Assembly: GCF_004751985.1 (NCBI RefSeq)
Contig: NZ_CP038492.1
Span: 434,001 to 498,000, forward strand
From: Rhodophyticola sp. CCM32
Lineage (GTDB): Bacteria; Pseudomonadota; Alphaproteobacteria; Rhodobacterales; Rhodobacteraceae
Direction of reading: 5' to 3'
DNA length: 64,000 bases
In this document: in pieces, positions 33,201-41,298 of the stretch
How positions within the stretch are numbered: position 1 is the first letter of the stretch
Layout: each line of letters begins with the position of its first letter
Notes under the pieces: model-generated
Database searches by the model: none
What the model saw: the letters and a program-made list of their open reading frames with translations, nothing else
What the model was told of the DNA's origin: nothing
Translations under genes and position numbers: made by a program

Positions 33201-33693
33201 CGGATTGGTGCGGCATCGACGAGGACACGCAGCCATGATCGTCACCGGCCACCACCAGAACACCGCCCTTCGGTGCGGAGCCATAGGCGTTGCCATGGCG
33301 GAGCGCATCGCCCGACCGGTCGACGCCGGGGCCTTTACCATACCACATGGAAAACACACCCTCGACCGTCGCATGGGGGTCAAGACTGGCCTGTTGTGCG
33401 CCCAGAATGGCGGTGGCCCCCAGATCTTCGTTGATTGCGGGTTGAAAGGTGATGCGGTTCTCTTCCAGCCGGGGACCAAGACCCCAAAGCGCCTTGTCGA
33501 CCCCGCCAAGGGGCGACCCGCGATAGCCCGAGACAAAACCGGCGGTCTTCCATCCGGCCTGACGGTCGCGCCGCGCCTGATCGATCATGATCCGCACAAG
33601 CGCCTGGGTGCCGGTCATGAACACCCGCCCGTCCAGACGGTCATAACAATCGTCCAGCGCGTATGACCTGTCCATCATCAGGTGTCGTGTCAT
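30256..33693 (-). CDS. Indolepyruvate ferredoxin oxidoreductase, fused alpha/beta subunits
   Basis: A 1145-residue fused enzyme that oxidatively decarboxylates aryl-pyruvates (from aromatic amino acids) to aryl-acetyl-CoA using TPP and Fe-S clusters. The N-terminal pyrimidine-binding domain has GFVSGYRGSPLGGVDKALWG. The TPP domain has YFCSGCPHNSSTKLPEGSQA and GIGCHVMASW. A 4Fe-4S motif, CEGCGDCSVESNC, lies near residue 640. The gamma-type domain has LLVTGVGGTGVITVGAVITM. I choose the ATG at 33693 (MTRHLMMDRSY) for its better spaced AGGGA; an ATG at 33702 is also in frame. A divergent Lrp/AsnC gene lies 124 bp upstream. Confidence 0.93.
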   Translation of the reverse strand: MTRHLMMDRSYALDDCYDRLDGRVFMTGTQALVRIMIDQARRDRQAGWKTAGFVSGYRGSPLGGVDKALWGLGPRLEENRITFQPAINEDLGATAILGAQQASLDPHATVEGVFSMWYGKGPGVDRSGDALRHGNAYGSAPKGGVLVVAGDDHGCVSSSMPHQSDVAFMTWFMPSLNPASVTEYQAFGEYGIALSRFSGSWVGFKAISETVESAQSVTLTPDRVFVQPDYTAPPGGLHVRLGDLSSAGIEARIGAKLEAVDAFVRANPIDHALYDLPQARYGIVTTGKAHLDVMEALRLLGLDAARCRDLGLDIYKVGMVWPLARRDALRFARGKQELLVVEEKRGIVESQFKEHFYDWPGDKPARMVGKHDEEMQPLIPWTGELSPLKLVPILAARLDRMFPDLNLTARARALTRQTPPVLQVAGAARTPYFCSGCPHNSSTKLPEGSQAASGIGCHVMASWMDRETTGFAQMGGEGVPWTATSRFNGGKHIFQNIGEGTWYHSGSLAIRQAVAAKTNITFKLLFNDAVAMTGGQPVDGPISPAAIAWSSHAEGVGQIALVSDDPGKFTPADFPPGTRFEHRARLDAVQRDLREIPGVTMLIYEQACATEKRRKRKRGQIEDPARFVVINDLVCEGCGDCSVESNCLSVEPKQTPIGVKRQINLSSCNKDFSCLNGFCPSFVTVEGATRRRKTGAGLDTVALAADLPLPDLPRLDRPFDLLVTGVGGTGVITVGAVITMAAHLEGHGASVLDFTGFAQKFGTVLSYIRIAATPEDIHQVRIEEGAARAVIGCDAVVSSSPKASVHYNANTHMVLNLAEMPTGDLVLNRDADLRIETRVAAIAGAIGAGNLDTLDANTLSEALLGDTVYANVILMGFAWQRGLVPVGLAALDRALELNAVSLEKNRMGFAAGRLMAAAPDYLAKVLPPKDDKTETVEDIITRRAGFLTQYQNADYAARYRHRLDRFAASMPVWSDALHAATARSLFKLMAIKDEYEVARLHRDSGFHQSIAAEFEGDYRLNYHLAPPILNTRRDGRGRPEKRAFGTWMGVAFAGLARLRRLRGTRLDPFRFSADRRLDRDLLDWFETLMRDLPAQAGSHDEKTLEAILSAPMDIRGYGPVREKAAEQTRRKVTDLLGKSTIRNAA

Positions 33694-33817
33694 GTGCCCC
33701 ATATCCCTGATACCGGATTATTTTACCGGGGAGCGTGTGAAATATCTTGTCTATCATCTCGGGAATATGGAATAATTTGGTAGAGTATGCCGAATTTTGA
33801 TATAAACTCGAAAATAC

Positions 33818-34282
33818 ATGCCAGATATGATTGAACAACGGGATTTGTTGCTGCTGCATCTGCTGCAAGACAATGCCCGGCTTTCGAATGCCGAACTGGC
33901 GGATCAGACGGCAATGTCCACCTCGTCCTGCTGGCGCCGGGTGAAGGCGCTGGAAGATCAGGGGGTGATCTCCAGATACACCGCTGTCATCGACCCCCCA
34001 AGCATGGGGTTACGGTTCGAGGCGATCGTACATATCCAGTTGAACCGCCATGACCGCGCGGGTGTCGATCTGTTCATGGAGACGGTGCTGCAACGGGGGG
34101 AGGTGGTGGATTGTGTCGCGACAACAGGGACTGCCGATTATCATCTGCGCGTCATCTGCCGGGATATCGAGGCCTATAACAGTTTTCTGGAAGAGGTGCT
34201 GTTTGCCATGCCATGCCTCAGAAGCGCGCAGACCAACATGGTTCTGAAGCGAATCAAGACAAACGGGCCCGTTCAGGCCTGA
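33818..34282 (+). CDS. Lrp/AsnC family transcriptional regulator
   Basis: A 154-residue feast/famine regulator. The N-terminal helix-turn-helix (about residues 7-55) reads LLLHLLQDNARLSNAELADQ, then SSCWRRVKALEDQGVISRYT. The C-terminal RAM ligand-binding domain (about 65-145) has FMETVLQRGEVVDCVATTGT and ADYHLRVICRDIEAYNSFLE. It is divergent from the indolepyruvate oxidoreductase gene across an AT-rich 124-bp region. This strongly suggests that it controls that gene in response to an aromatic or branched amino acid or its keto acid. That pairing is inference from position. Confidence 0.92.
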   Translation: MPDMIEQRDLLLLHLLQDNARLSNAELADQTAMSTSSCWRRVKALEDQGVISRYTAVIDPPSMGLRFEAIVHIQLNRHDRAGVDLFMETVLQRGEVVDCVATTGTADYHLRVICRDIEAYNSFLEEVLFAMPCLRSAQTNMVLKRIKTNGPVQA

Positions 34283-34300
34283 GCGGGCCGGATGGCCGCT

Positions 34301-34930
34301 TCAGAAAATGCCGTTCTCTTTTGCCATCAGGGCGGCCTGCGTGCGGTTGCTGACGCCCAGCTTGGCCAGAATATTCTTCACATGAAGTTTGACCGTCACC
34401 TCCTGCAGGCCAAGTTCGCGCGCGACTTCCTTGTTGGACTGACCCTGGCAGAGCTTTTCCAGCGTCTGCATCTCGCGCGGGGACAGGCCCATGAACCCGC
34501 CGGGGGCCTGACGCTCAGGGGCTTCGCTGGTAAAGCCAACGGGGAAATACCGCTCTCCCGACAGGATGAATTTGATGGCATTGACCATGGAACTGGCTGC
34601 CGCCGATTTGGGGAAAAACCCCTGTGCGCCAAGCTCCATCGCCTCATTCGCCACATCCGGCGTTGCAATCCCCGACATCAGGGTGACCTTGATATGGGGG
34701 TAACGGCTTGTGATATGTTCAAGACCTTTCAGGCCGTTCATGCCGGGCATGTTATAATCCAGAATGACAAGATCTATCGGGATCTCTCCGGCAATGACCT
34801 TGACGGCTTCATCCAGCGTTGCCGCGGTGAGAACGGAAAACTCCTCCACCTGGCCAAGATACGCAGCGATTGTGTCACGCACCAGATCGTGGTCATCGGC
34901 AATCAGAATATTCGGCATGGCAATACTCAT
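34301..34930 (-). CDS. LuxR/NarL-family response regulator
   Basis: A 209-residue two-component regulator. The receiver domain (about 7-120) has the acidic pocket NILIADDHD, phospho-acceptor Asp58 in LVILDYNMPGMNG, the switch Ser in TLMSG and Lys in FFPKSAA. The C-terminal LuxR helix-turn-helix (about 145-205) has LSPREMQTLEKLCQGQSNKE, VARELGLQEVTVKLHVKNIL and AKLGVSNRTQAAL. It is divergent from the periplasmic protein and hybrid kinase genes, its likely partners. MPNILIADD (34918) is an alternative start. It converges on the Lrp gene with an 18-bp gap. Confidence 0.93.
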   Translation of the reverse strand: MSIAMPNILIADDHDLVRDTIAAYLGQVEEFSVLTAATLDEAVKVIAGEIPIDLVILDYNMPGMNGLKGLEHITSRYPHIKVTLMSGIATPDVANEAMELGAQGFFPKSAAASSMVNAIKFILSGERYFPVGFTSEAPERQAPGGFMGLSPREMQTLEKLCQGQSNKEVARELGLQEVTVKLHVKNILAKLGVSNRTQAALMAKENGIF

Positions 34931-34983
34931 CTGATTTGTCTGGACTGAATTTCAGCACTCATATCAAGCAATGAGAGGCAGAA

Positions 34984-35001
34984 CCTATACCAAAGTATAG
35001 G
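34984..35001. promoter_or_regulatory. Perfect 7-bp dyad in the divergent control region
   Basis: CCTATAC (34984-34990), CAAA, GTATAGG (34995-35001): an exact inverted repeat between the response regulator (start 34930) and the periplasmic protein (start 35090). A related half-site, AACCTACC, follows at 35002-35009. NarL/LuxR proteins bind short dyads of this type, so it is a candidate site for the adjacent regulator. Confidence 0.45.
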
Positions 35002-35089
35002 AACCTACCCCGATGATCTGAATCTGATGCCGATCTGCATGCTAACTGCTGTGCATCCTATAACTTTTATACCTACGCGAGGTTCATCA

Positions 35090-35575
35090 ATGCTAAATCG
35101 TTTCACATGCCTGTCGGCAGCCACAGGTCTTTTGGGCCTCTTTGCAACTTCAGTTCTGGCGCAGGAGGGAATGATCCTGCAGGTTTCCGCCGATGGCGGA
35201 GCACAGCAGACAGATTTGAACCTGGAAGCACTTGATGCATTGCCGCAGGTTGAATTCACCACCACAACCATCTGGACCGATGACCCGGTCACCTTCAGCG
35301 GTGTGCCGCTCAGCGACATTCTGGAGGCCGGCGATGTGGACGGCACCACCCTGACAATGACCGCCCTGAACGATTATGCGGTTGAAATGCCGGTGGCGGA
35401 GATCGGCGATATGTATCCGATCATTGCAACCCGGATGGACGGGCAGACCATGTCGGTGCGCGACAAAGGGCCGTTCTGGGTGGTCTATCCCTATGACAGT
35501 GATCCGGACTTTCAGACCGAAACCATCTATTCCCGCAGTATTTGGCAGCTGAACCGCCTGTCTGTGATGGATTGA
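35090..35575 (+). CDS. Periplasmic molybdopterin-oxidoreductase-fold protein, likely non-catalytic
   Basis: A 161-residue secreted protein with a signal peptide (MLNRFTCLSAATGLLGLFAT followed by SVLAQ). The mature part resembles the sulfite-oxidase-type molybdopterin-binding fold in its C-terminal half: TIWTDDPVTFSGVPLSDILE, ALNDYAVEMPVAEIGDMYPI, TRMDGQTMSVRDKGPFWVVY, YSRSIWQLNRLSV. It is much shorter than the enzymes, and the mature protein contains no Cys, the usual molybdenum ligand, so catalysis is unlikely. GAGG lies eight bases before the ATG at 35090. It is followed by the hybrid kinase 55 bp on, so it may be its periplasmic sensing partner. Confidence 0.75.
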   Translation: MLNRFTCLSAATGLLGLFATSVLAQEGMILQVSADGGAQQTDLNLEALDALPQVEFTTTTIWTDDPVTFSGVPLSDILEAGDVDGTTLTMTALNDYAVEMPVAEIGDMYPIIATRMDGQTMSVRDKGPFWVVYPYDSDPDFQTETIYSRSIWQLNRLSVMD

Positions 35576-35630
35576 TCAGCCGTTGCGTTCTAAGCTTCGC
35601 ACCAGAGGTAGCAACGCAGCGGACCAAGGC

Positions 35631-38186
35631 ATGACTGGCAAAAGATTCGTTGTTCTGATTGCGACCGGCCTGCTGATGATGTGGTTCGGGATCCTTGGGA
35701 TCAATGTTCTGCTTGAACTGCGCTATCTGTCCACTGCCAGCAATGACAATATGCAGTGGACGATCCTGCAGGTGGAAACCGAGATTGCCAACCTGAACGC
35801 TGTTCTGTCCGATCAGATTGCTGCCGAACAGCCCGATATCGGGGTTGTGCGGCTGAGGGCCGATATCGCTCTCAGCCGTGTGGCGCTGATCGACAGTGGA
35901 CGTACGGGCCAAGCCTTTGTCGAAGACCCTGAAACCGCACGTCTGCGACAGGGGCTTGAGGTTTTTTCGGACCGCGCCATCGAGATACTGGACAATTCCG
36001 GGGAACTGGGGCGCACGCAACTGCTTGAACTGCGGGCGCTGACCCATGAAATCCGGCCCGATGTCAGGCAATTGGCGCTTTTGGGGCTGGAACGTGGTGT
36101 CGAACGCTCGGAAGCGCAGCGGGAAGAATTTGCGCGGCAATTGCGGCTGACCGGGATAAGCGCCATCGCACTGATCATCGGGTTGACGGTTCTGCTGCTG
36201 ATCCTTGACCGGATGCTGGCCCGGGCGCGTGAACGCGATGCCCAGCTTCTTGCCTCCAGCGACCGGCTTACCTCAACCGTGGCGGCATCGCTTGATGCGA
36301 TTGTCACCTCCAATGAACAGGGTGAGATCGTCGATTTCAATGCTTCGGCGGAAACCATCTTTGGCTGGTCCCGGGCGGATATTCTGGGCCAGAAGATGGA
36401 GGATACCATCGTCCCCCATCGCTATCGCGCCGCCCATGCCGCCGGGATGGAGCGGTATCTGACAACCGGCACGCCCAGGGTTGTCGATGGCGGGCGGGTG
36501 GAGTTGAGCGGGCTTCGCAAATCCGGCGAGGAATTTCCGATCGAATTGAACATCACCTCGGCGCAGGGCAATCACGGGGAGCTGTTCATCGCCTATCTGC
36601 GCGATATCAGCGACCGCAAGATCGCCGAGCAGAAGCTGATTGATGCGCGCGACCGGGCGGAACGGATGGACCGGGCGAAATCCCAGTTTCTGGCGGTGAT
36701 GAGCCATGAAATGCGGACACCGCTGAACGGTATCCTGGGCGTTCTTGACCTGATGCGCACCACTGATCTGACCTCCCGGCAGGAACGGTATGTCCGCGTT
36801 GCATCCGCGTCGGGCGAGATCTTGCTGGAACATGTCAATGAGGCGCTGGATATCACCCGGATCGAAATCGGTACGATGAAACTGGCCCCCAGCCCCTTTA
36901 ATCTGGATGTGGTGGTGCAATCCATCGTGGATGTGTTGACCCCGCTGGCGCATGAGAAAAACCTGAGCCTCAATCTGCAATTCGACCCGGGCATGGCCCG
37001 CCCGTTTCTGGCCGATGGCGGGCGGATCGGGCAGATTCTGACCAATCTGATCGGCAATGCGATCAAGTTCACCAATAGCGGGAGCATCACGGTGGCGGTT
37101 GGCGGGGTCCATGGGGCGGATATGACCGCGGCGTCGATCTCGGTCACGGATACGGGTGCGGGTATTCCACCGGAGTCGCTTGAGGATATTTTCGAGGATT
37201 TTGTCGCGCTGACCCATGCGGAGGGGCGGCAGTCGCGCGGAGACGGGCTGGGCCTGTCGATCTCGCGCAAAATCGCGCGTCTGATGGGCGGGGATCTGAC
37301 CGTGCAAAGCGTGGTGGGGCAGGGCAGCAGCTTTACCCTGTCCCTGTCGCTGGAAAGATCGACAGCGGAAGATATTCAGGCCACCCATGATGATGGAACC
37401 GGCGGGGTCATCATTGATCCACCCTCGGCGCAGCAGGTTCTGATTGTCGAGGATAATGCGATCAACCGCTCGGTGCTGAGGGATATGCTGGAAGGGCTTG
37501 GGCATAAGGTGACCGAGGCCTGCGACGGCGCCGAAGGGGTGGAGGCGGCCCAGAAACGGCGCGTCGATCTGATCATCATGGATATCAACATGCCGGTCAT
37601 GGACGGGATCGAGGCCGTGCGCCGGATACGGGAAATGGCAGGCCCGAACCAGCGGACCTATGTCCTGGGGCTGACCGCTCATGGCCGCGAGGAATACCTT
37701 GCCAAGGCCGAAGCGGCGGGGATGGACGGGTTTTGCACCAAACCCATTCGCCTTTATGCGTTGCAGGATATCCTTGCGGGGATTGGCGGGGCAGAAGCCT
37801 CTTCTGCCGGTGACATTGTGGCGGATTCCGAGCAGATAGACAGCGCCACGCTGACGGAACTTGTCGGTGCATTGGGGGCCGAGAAAACAACCGCGACGGT
37901 GGACCGGTTCTTTGAAGAGCTTGAGACAACGCTTGCGCGACTGGTCGGGCTGACCGTGGGCGCGGATGCCGAGGATATCTCGGCCGAGACCCATAAACTG
38001 CGGGGCTCGGCCGCCCTTCTTGGGCTGACCGCCCTTGTTGCAGAGGTTGATCTGATCGCCGCGGCCAGCAAACAGGGTGTGGCCCCGGCCTATGCCGACG
38101 GGATCGAATCCCTCCGACAGATGGCCGCAGAAAGCCGTGATCTGATCAGACAAAAGATTGCGAACATCGCTCAGGCAGACCTGTAG
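35631..38186 (+). CDS. Hybrid sensor histidine kinase with PAS, receiver and Hpt domains
   Basis: An 851-residue membrane kinase. TM1 is near residues 6-27 and TM2 near 180-200, enclosing a ~150-residue periplasmic helical sensor. A PAS domain follows (about 215-335, DAIVTSNEQGEIVDFNASAE), then HisKA with His359 in MSHEMRTPLNG. The ATPase domain has NLIGNAIKFTNSG, DTGAGIPPE and GDGLGLSIS. The receiver has Asp651 in IIMDINMPVMDG, and the Hpt domain has His788 in ETHKLRGSA. This is a four-step phosphorelay layout (His-Asp-His, then Asp of a separate regulator), and the NarL-type protein at 34301 is the likely acceptor. I use the ATG at 35631; a TTG at 35583 is in frame. Confidence 0.92.
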   Translation: MTGKRFVVLIATGLLMMWFGILGINVLLELRYLSTASNDNMQWTILQVETEIANLNAVLSDQIAAEQPDIGVVRLRADIALSRVALIDSGRTGQAFVEDPETARLRQGLEVFSDRAIEILDNSGELGRTQLLELRALTHEIRPDVRQLALLGLERGVERSEAQREEFARQLRLTGISAIALIIGLTVLLLILDRMLARARERDAQLLASSDRLTSTVAASLDAIVTSNEQGEIVDFNASAETIFGWSRADILGQKMEDTIVPHRYRAAHAAGMERYLTTGTPRVVDGGRVELSGLRKSGEEFPIELNITSAQGNHGELFIAYLRDISDRKIAEQKLIDARDRAERMDRAKSQFLAVMSHEMRTPLNGILGVLDLMRTTDLTSRQERYVRVASASGEILLEHVNEALDITRIEIGTMKLAPSPFNLDVVVQSIVDVLTPLAHEKNLSLNLQFDPGMARPFLADGGRIGQILTNLIGNAIKFTNSGSITVAVGGVHGADMTAASISVTDTGAGIPPESLEDIFEDFVALTHAEGRQSRGDGLGLSISRKIARLMGGDLTVQSVVGQGSSFTLSLSLERSTAEDIQATHDDGTGGVIIDPPSAQQVLIVEDNAINRSVLRDMLEGLGHKVTEACDGAEGVEAAQKRRVDLIIMDINMPVMDGIEAVRRIREMAGPNQRTYVLGLTAHGREEYLAKAEAAGMDGFCTKPIRLYALQDILAGIGGAEASSAGDIVADSEQIDSATLTELVGALGAEKTTATVDRFFEELETTLARLVGLTVGADAEDISAETHKLRGSAALLGLTALVAEVDLIAAASKQGVAPAYADGIESLRQMAAESRDLIRQKIANIAQADL

Positions 38187-38340
38187 GGGCGGGGGGTATG
38201 GGCTTATTTCCCCCTGGAATCCATGCCCAGCATTCTTGTGGGCCATAAGGCGGAACAGATGGAAAAGGCAACCGTTATGGACATTGTCCCCAGGTGGGCC
38301 AGTCGGGTTGCGTAGAGTGAACTTACCAAAATGAGAGCAG

Positions 38341-38430
38341 AGGGCAGAGCCCGAACCGAGGGGCAGGAAGCAAAGCGCCCGCCCCGTGGGGGCGGCTCAG
38401 ACGCTGCCCGGCGGTGCCGCCGGGCGGGCG
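38341..38430 (+). repeat. Dispersed repeat family B, copy 2
   Basis: This lies in the 333-bp space between the hybrid kinase and the bmp gene (38187-38519), where I see no gene. It repeats the body of the 28.6-kb element: GCAGAGGGCAGAGCCCGAAC, then the CCGTGGGGGCGG block and a perfect nine-pair hairpin (38406-38414 with 38417-38425). The inverted ends seen at 28.6 kb are not recognisable here, so this copy looks truncated. Confidence 0.65.
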
Positions 38431-38519
38431 GATGCGGCCCTCAGGTCCCACGATACCAAAATACCGTCAGTCCGAGACAGGCACCAAACCAATGTTGATG
38501 CCTGCCCCATTTACGTGCC

Positions 38520-39599
38520 TCAGTTCGGGATGTCGCCGGTGATGCCTTCAATGTAGAAATCCATACCCGCCAATGTGCCATCATCGGCCGTTTCACCCTC
38601 GGCCAGCCAGGCGCTGCCATCCTGCCGGTTCAGCGGGCCGGTGAAGGCATGGTAACTGCCATCAGCAATCGAATCCGCCAGCGCCTGGGCTGAAACGCGG
38701 ACCTCTTCGGGGATGGCATCGGACATCTCGCCCAGTTCAACCATGCCCGCGCCGATCCCGTCCCAGGTATCGGCCTGTTCCCAGGTGCCGTCCATCACCG
38801 CCTGTGTCCGGGCGATATAATAGGGCGCCCAGTTGTCGATGATCGAGGCGACACGGGGAAACGGGGCAAACTGCTCCATATCCGAGGCCTGACCAAAGGC
38901 CACGGCGCCTGCTTCGGCCGCCACGGTCATCGGCGCGGTCGAATCCGTGTGCTGCATGATCACATCGGCGCCCTGATCAATCAGCGCCTGGGCGGCATCG
39001 GCCTCTTGCGCGGGGTCAAACCATGTATAGACCCAGACCACACGAAACTCGACATCCGGGTTCACCGCATGGGCATGGTGATAGGCCGAATTGATGCCCC
39101 GGATCACTTCGGGGATAGGGTAGGAGGCGATATAGCCGACGATATTCGATTCAGTCATCTGGCCCGCGATATGGCCGATCACCGCGCGGCCTTCATAGAA
39201 CCGCGCAGAATAGGTCGAGACATTCGGGTGATCGCGCCGATAGCCGGTGGCATGTTCGAAATACACCTCCGGGAACTGTTCGGCCACTGCATTGGTCGGG
39301 TCCATATAGCCGAAAGAGGTGGTGAAGATCAGATCGGCGCCGCTTAGCACCATCTGCGTCATCACCCGTTCCGCATCGGCCCCTTCGGGCACGTTTTCCA
39401 CATAGGTGGTTTCAACCGCGTCACCGAAATGCGCCTCGACCGCCAGACGCGACTGATCATGTTCATAGGTCCAGCCCAGATCGCCGATCGACCCGACATA
39501 GACAAAGCCAACCTGCAATGGGTCATCCTGAGCCATCGCGGGGGCTGCCAGCCCAAGACACAGCGCAGCGCTGGCCAGATATTTCAGTGTCAGATTCAT
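38520..39599 (-). CDS. BMP family ABC transporter substrate-binding protein
   Basis: A 359-residue periplasmic binding protein with a signal peptide (about residues 1-23, CLGLAAPAMAQ). It has the BMP/Med fold: VGFVYVGSIGDLGWTYEHDQ, LSGADLIFTTSFGYMDPTNA, ARFYEGRAVIGHIAGQMTES, NIVGYIASYPIPEVIRGINS and ADVIMQHTDSTAPM. BMP proteins bind nucleosides or purines for BmpA-type ABC importers. Its ATG overlaps the channel gene's stop (ATGA), with AAGGAG inside the channel gene's end. It is the last gene of the purine operon. The xdh genes upstream suggest xanthine, hypoxanthine or related purines as ligands. Confidence 0.92.
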   Translation of the reverse strand: MNLTLKYLASAALCLGLAAPAMAQDDPLQVGFVYVGSIGDLGWTYEHDQSRLAVEAHFGDAVETTYVENVPEGADAERVMTQMVLSGADLIFTTSFGYMDPTNAVAEQFPEVYFEHATGYRRDHPNVSTYSARFYEGRAVIGHIAGQMTESNIVGYIASYPIPEVIRGINSAYHHAHAVNPDVEFRVVWVYTWFDPAQEADAAQALIDQGADVIMQHTDSTAPMTVAAEAGAVAFGQASDMEQFAPFPRVASIIDNWAPYYIARTQAVMDGTWEQADTWDGIGAGMVELGEMSDAIPEEVRVSAQALADSIADGSYHAFTGPLNRQDGSAWLAEGETADDGTLAGMDFYIEGITGDIPN

Positions 39600-40363
39600 T
39601 TTTTAATCTCCTTGTTGGACATGTTTTTCGTATTTGATCCGGGCGGTGATTCTACTCCGAACTTATCCGCTTCCAGAAGGGCGGTTGTGATAATCGCTGC
39701 CGGACCGGCCACAATGCCCAAACCGATGAACAGCATCAGTGTGGTGAAAAGCCGCCCGCCAAGCGTGATCGGCACCAGATCGCCATACCCCACCGTGGTC
39801 AGGGACGCGACTGCCCACCACAGCGACATCGGGATCGAGGTGAAGGCCTCGGGCTGGACCGGGTGTTCGAAAACATAAATCCCCACCGCCGAGACATAAA
39901 GCATCATCGCGGCCAGCGCGCCAAAGACGGTCAATTCGCCCCTGACCGCCCGAAAGGCCCGCGACATCCGGTCGAGCGCAAGCGAGGTGTGGAAGAGTTT
40001 CAGCAGACGGATCAACCGCAGCAGGCGCAGAATCCGCACCGCCGTCCATTGCGGTTGCAACAGCGCCAGAAGCGGCAGGATCGCAAGCAGGTCGATCAGC
40101 CCCCAGAAGCTGAAGATGTAGCGCAGAGGGCGCGGTGAACAGATCACCCGGGTCAGATATTCCAGCGCGAAGACAAGCAGCACGGTGATTTCGAACCAGC
40201 CGAGAAAATCCTGTGCCCGGTCCGGCAGGTCCGGCATGGTCTCCACCGCGATTGCGATCGCCGACAGCAGGATCAGCCCGTTCAGCGCAAAGGTCACCGA
40301 TCGACCATTGCGTGGATGTCTCCCGTCGAGCAGCTGGATGATCCCGGCGCGGCGCATGACCAT
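39596..40363 (-). CDS. Voltage-gated-type potassium channel (ion transporter)
   Basis: A 255-residue membrane protein with six transmembrane segments. An S4-like helix carries regularly spaced arginines (AVRILRLLRLIRLLKLF, about residues 108-124). The pore loop has the K+ selectivity filter TTVGYGD (about residue 190), followed by the inner helix (LFTTLMLFIGLGIVAGPAAI). This is the KvAP-like architecture. It sits eight bp after the second permease and overlaps the bmp start, so it is expressed with the purine importer. Such a channel is not a known part of BmpA-type transporters. No cytoplasmic RCK or cyclic-nucleotide domain is present. Confidence 0.9.
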   Translation of the reverse strand: MVMRRAGIIQLLDGRHPRNGRSVTFALNGLILLSAIAIAVETMPDLPDRAQDFLGWFEITVLLVFALEYLTRVICSPRPLRYIFSFWGLIDLLAILPLLALLQPQWTAVRILRLLRLIRLLKLFHTSLALDRMSRAFRAVRGELTVFGALAAMMLYVSAVGIYVFEHPVQPEAFTSIPMSLWWAVASLTTVGYGDLVPITLGGRLFTTLMLFIGLGIVAGPAAIITTALLEADKFGVESPPGSNTKNMSNKEIKK

Positions 40364-40371
40364 GACCCCTT

Positions 40372-41298
40372 TTAACCGCTTGCATGGAATACCTTGCCAA
40401 GTGCTGCGGGCGCGTTCAATGCAGCACGTCCCCTGTCTGAGGAAATAATGACCAGAACAAGGATTGTCACCAGATAGGGAGACATATCCAGAACCATGAC
40501 CGGGATGTTGATCTCGGCCGCCTGCAGGCGCAGTTGCAGGGCGGCAATCCCGCCAAACAGATATGCCCCGATCAGGGCGCGCCAGGGTTTCCAGCTTGCA
40601 AAAACCACGATGGCCAGGGCAATCCAGCCTGCGCCCGCGGTCATGCCTTCGGTCCAGCTTGGCACCCGGACAAGGGACAGATAGGCGCCCCCAAGCCCGG
40701 CACAGGCCCCGCCGAACAGGATGATATAGATGCGGATGCGGATGACCTTATAGCCAAGCGCATGGGCCGCTTCATGGCTTTCGCCCACCGCGCGCAGGAT
40801 CAGGCCCATACGTGTATGCCGCAGCATGTACCAGGTGCCCGCGACCAGCAAAACCGACAGGTAGACAATCAGATCATGGCCGAAAAGGATCGGCCCGATC
40901 ACGGGGATGTCGCGCAGGGCTGCGGGGAAAAGATCGGCGGTCAGGGGCGGGTTGATGCCGGAATAGGCCTCGCCCATCAAGGAAGACAGGCCCAGACCGA
41001 ACAGCGTCAGCGCCAGCCCGGTCGCCACCTGATTGGACAACAGATACTGGGTCAGAAGCGCGAAGATCAGCGACAGAACCGCGCCCCCGAACGCCCCGGC
41101 CACAAAGCCCAGCCAGGGCGACCCGGTATTGACCGCGATGATGAAGCCCGAGATCGCACCGACAATCATCATCCCTTCAACGCCCAGGTTCAGGACGCCG
41201 GATTTCTCCACCACAAGCTCGCCGATTGCGGCCAGCAGGATCGGGGTCGAGGCCCCGATAAGCGCGACAATCAGGCTGACCGGATCAATACCCATCAT
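40372..41298 (-). CDS. ABC transporter permease (BmpA-type nucleoside/purine importer)
   Basis: A 308-residue permease of the BPD_transp_2 (LivH/RbsC-like) family with about eight membrane helices: STPILLAAIGELVVEKSGVL, NLGVEGMMIVGAISGFIIAV, GLSSLMGEAYSG and HTRMGLILRAVGESHEAAHA. ESHEAA.ALG is the coupling segment toward the ATPase. It overlaps the stop of the preceding permease gene by four bases. With that subunit it forms the membrane channel, probably a heterodimer. Confidence 0.9.
   Translation of the reverse strand: MMGIDPVSLIVALIGASTPILLAAIGELVVEKSGVLNLGVEGMMIVGAISGFIIAVNTGSPWLGFVAGAFGGAVLSLIFALLTQYLLSNQVATGLALTLFGLGLSSLMGEAYSGINPPLTADLFPAALRDIPVIGPILFGHDLIVYLSVLLVAGTWYMLRHTRMGLILRAVGESHEAAHALGYKVIRIRIYIILFGGACAGLGGAYLSLVRVPSWTEGMTAGAGWIALAIVVFASWKPWRALIGAYLFGGIAALQLRLQAAEINIPVMVLDMSPYLVTILVLVIISSDRGRAALNAPAALGKVFHASG

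Noticed and set aside
36273..38246. 657-residue open frame antisense to the hybrid kinase
   Set aside because: A product of high GC third positions opposite a real gene; it has no domain, while the kinase has every expected motif.
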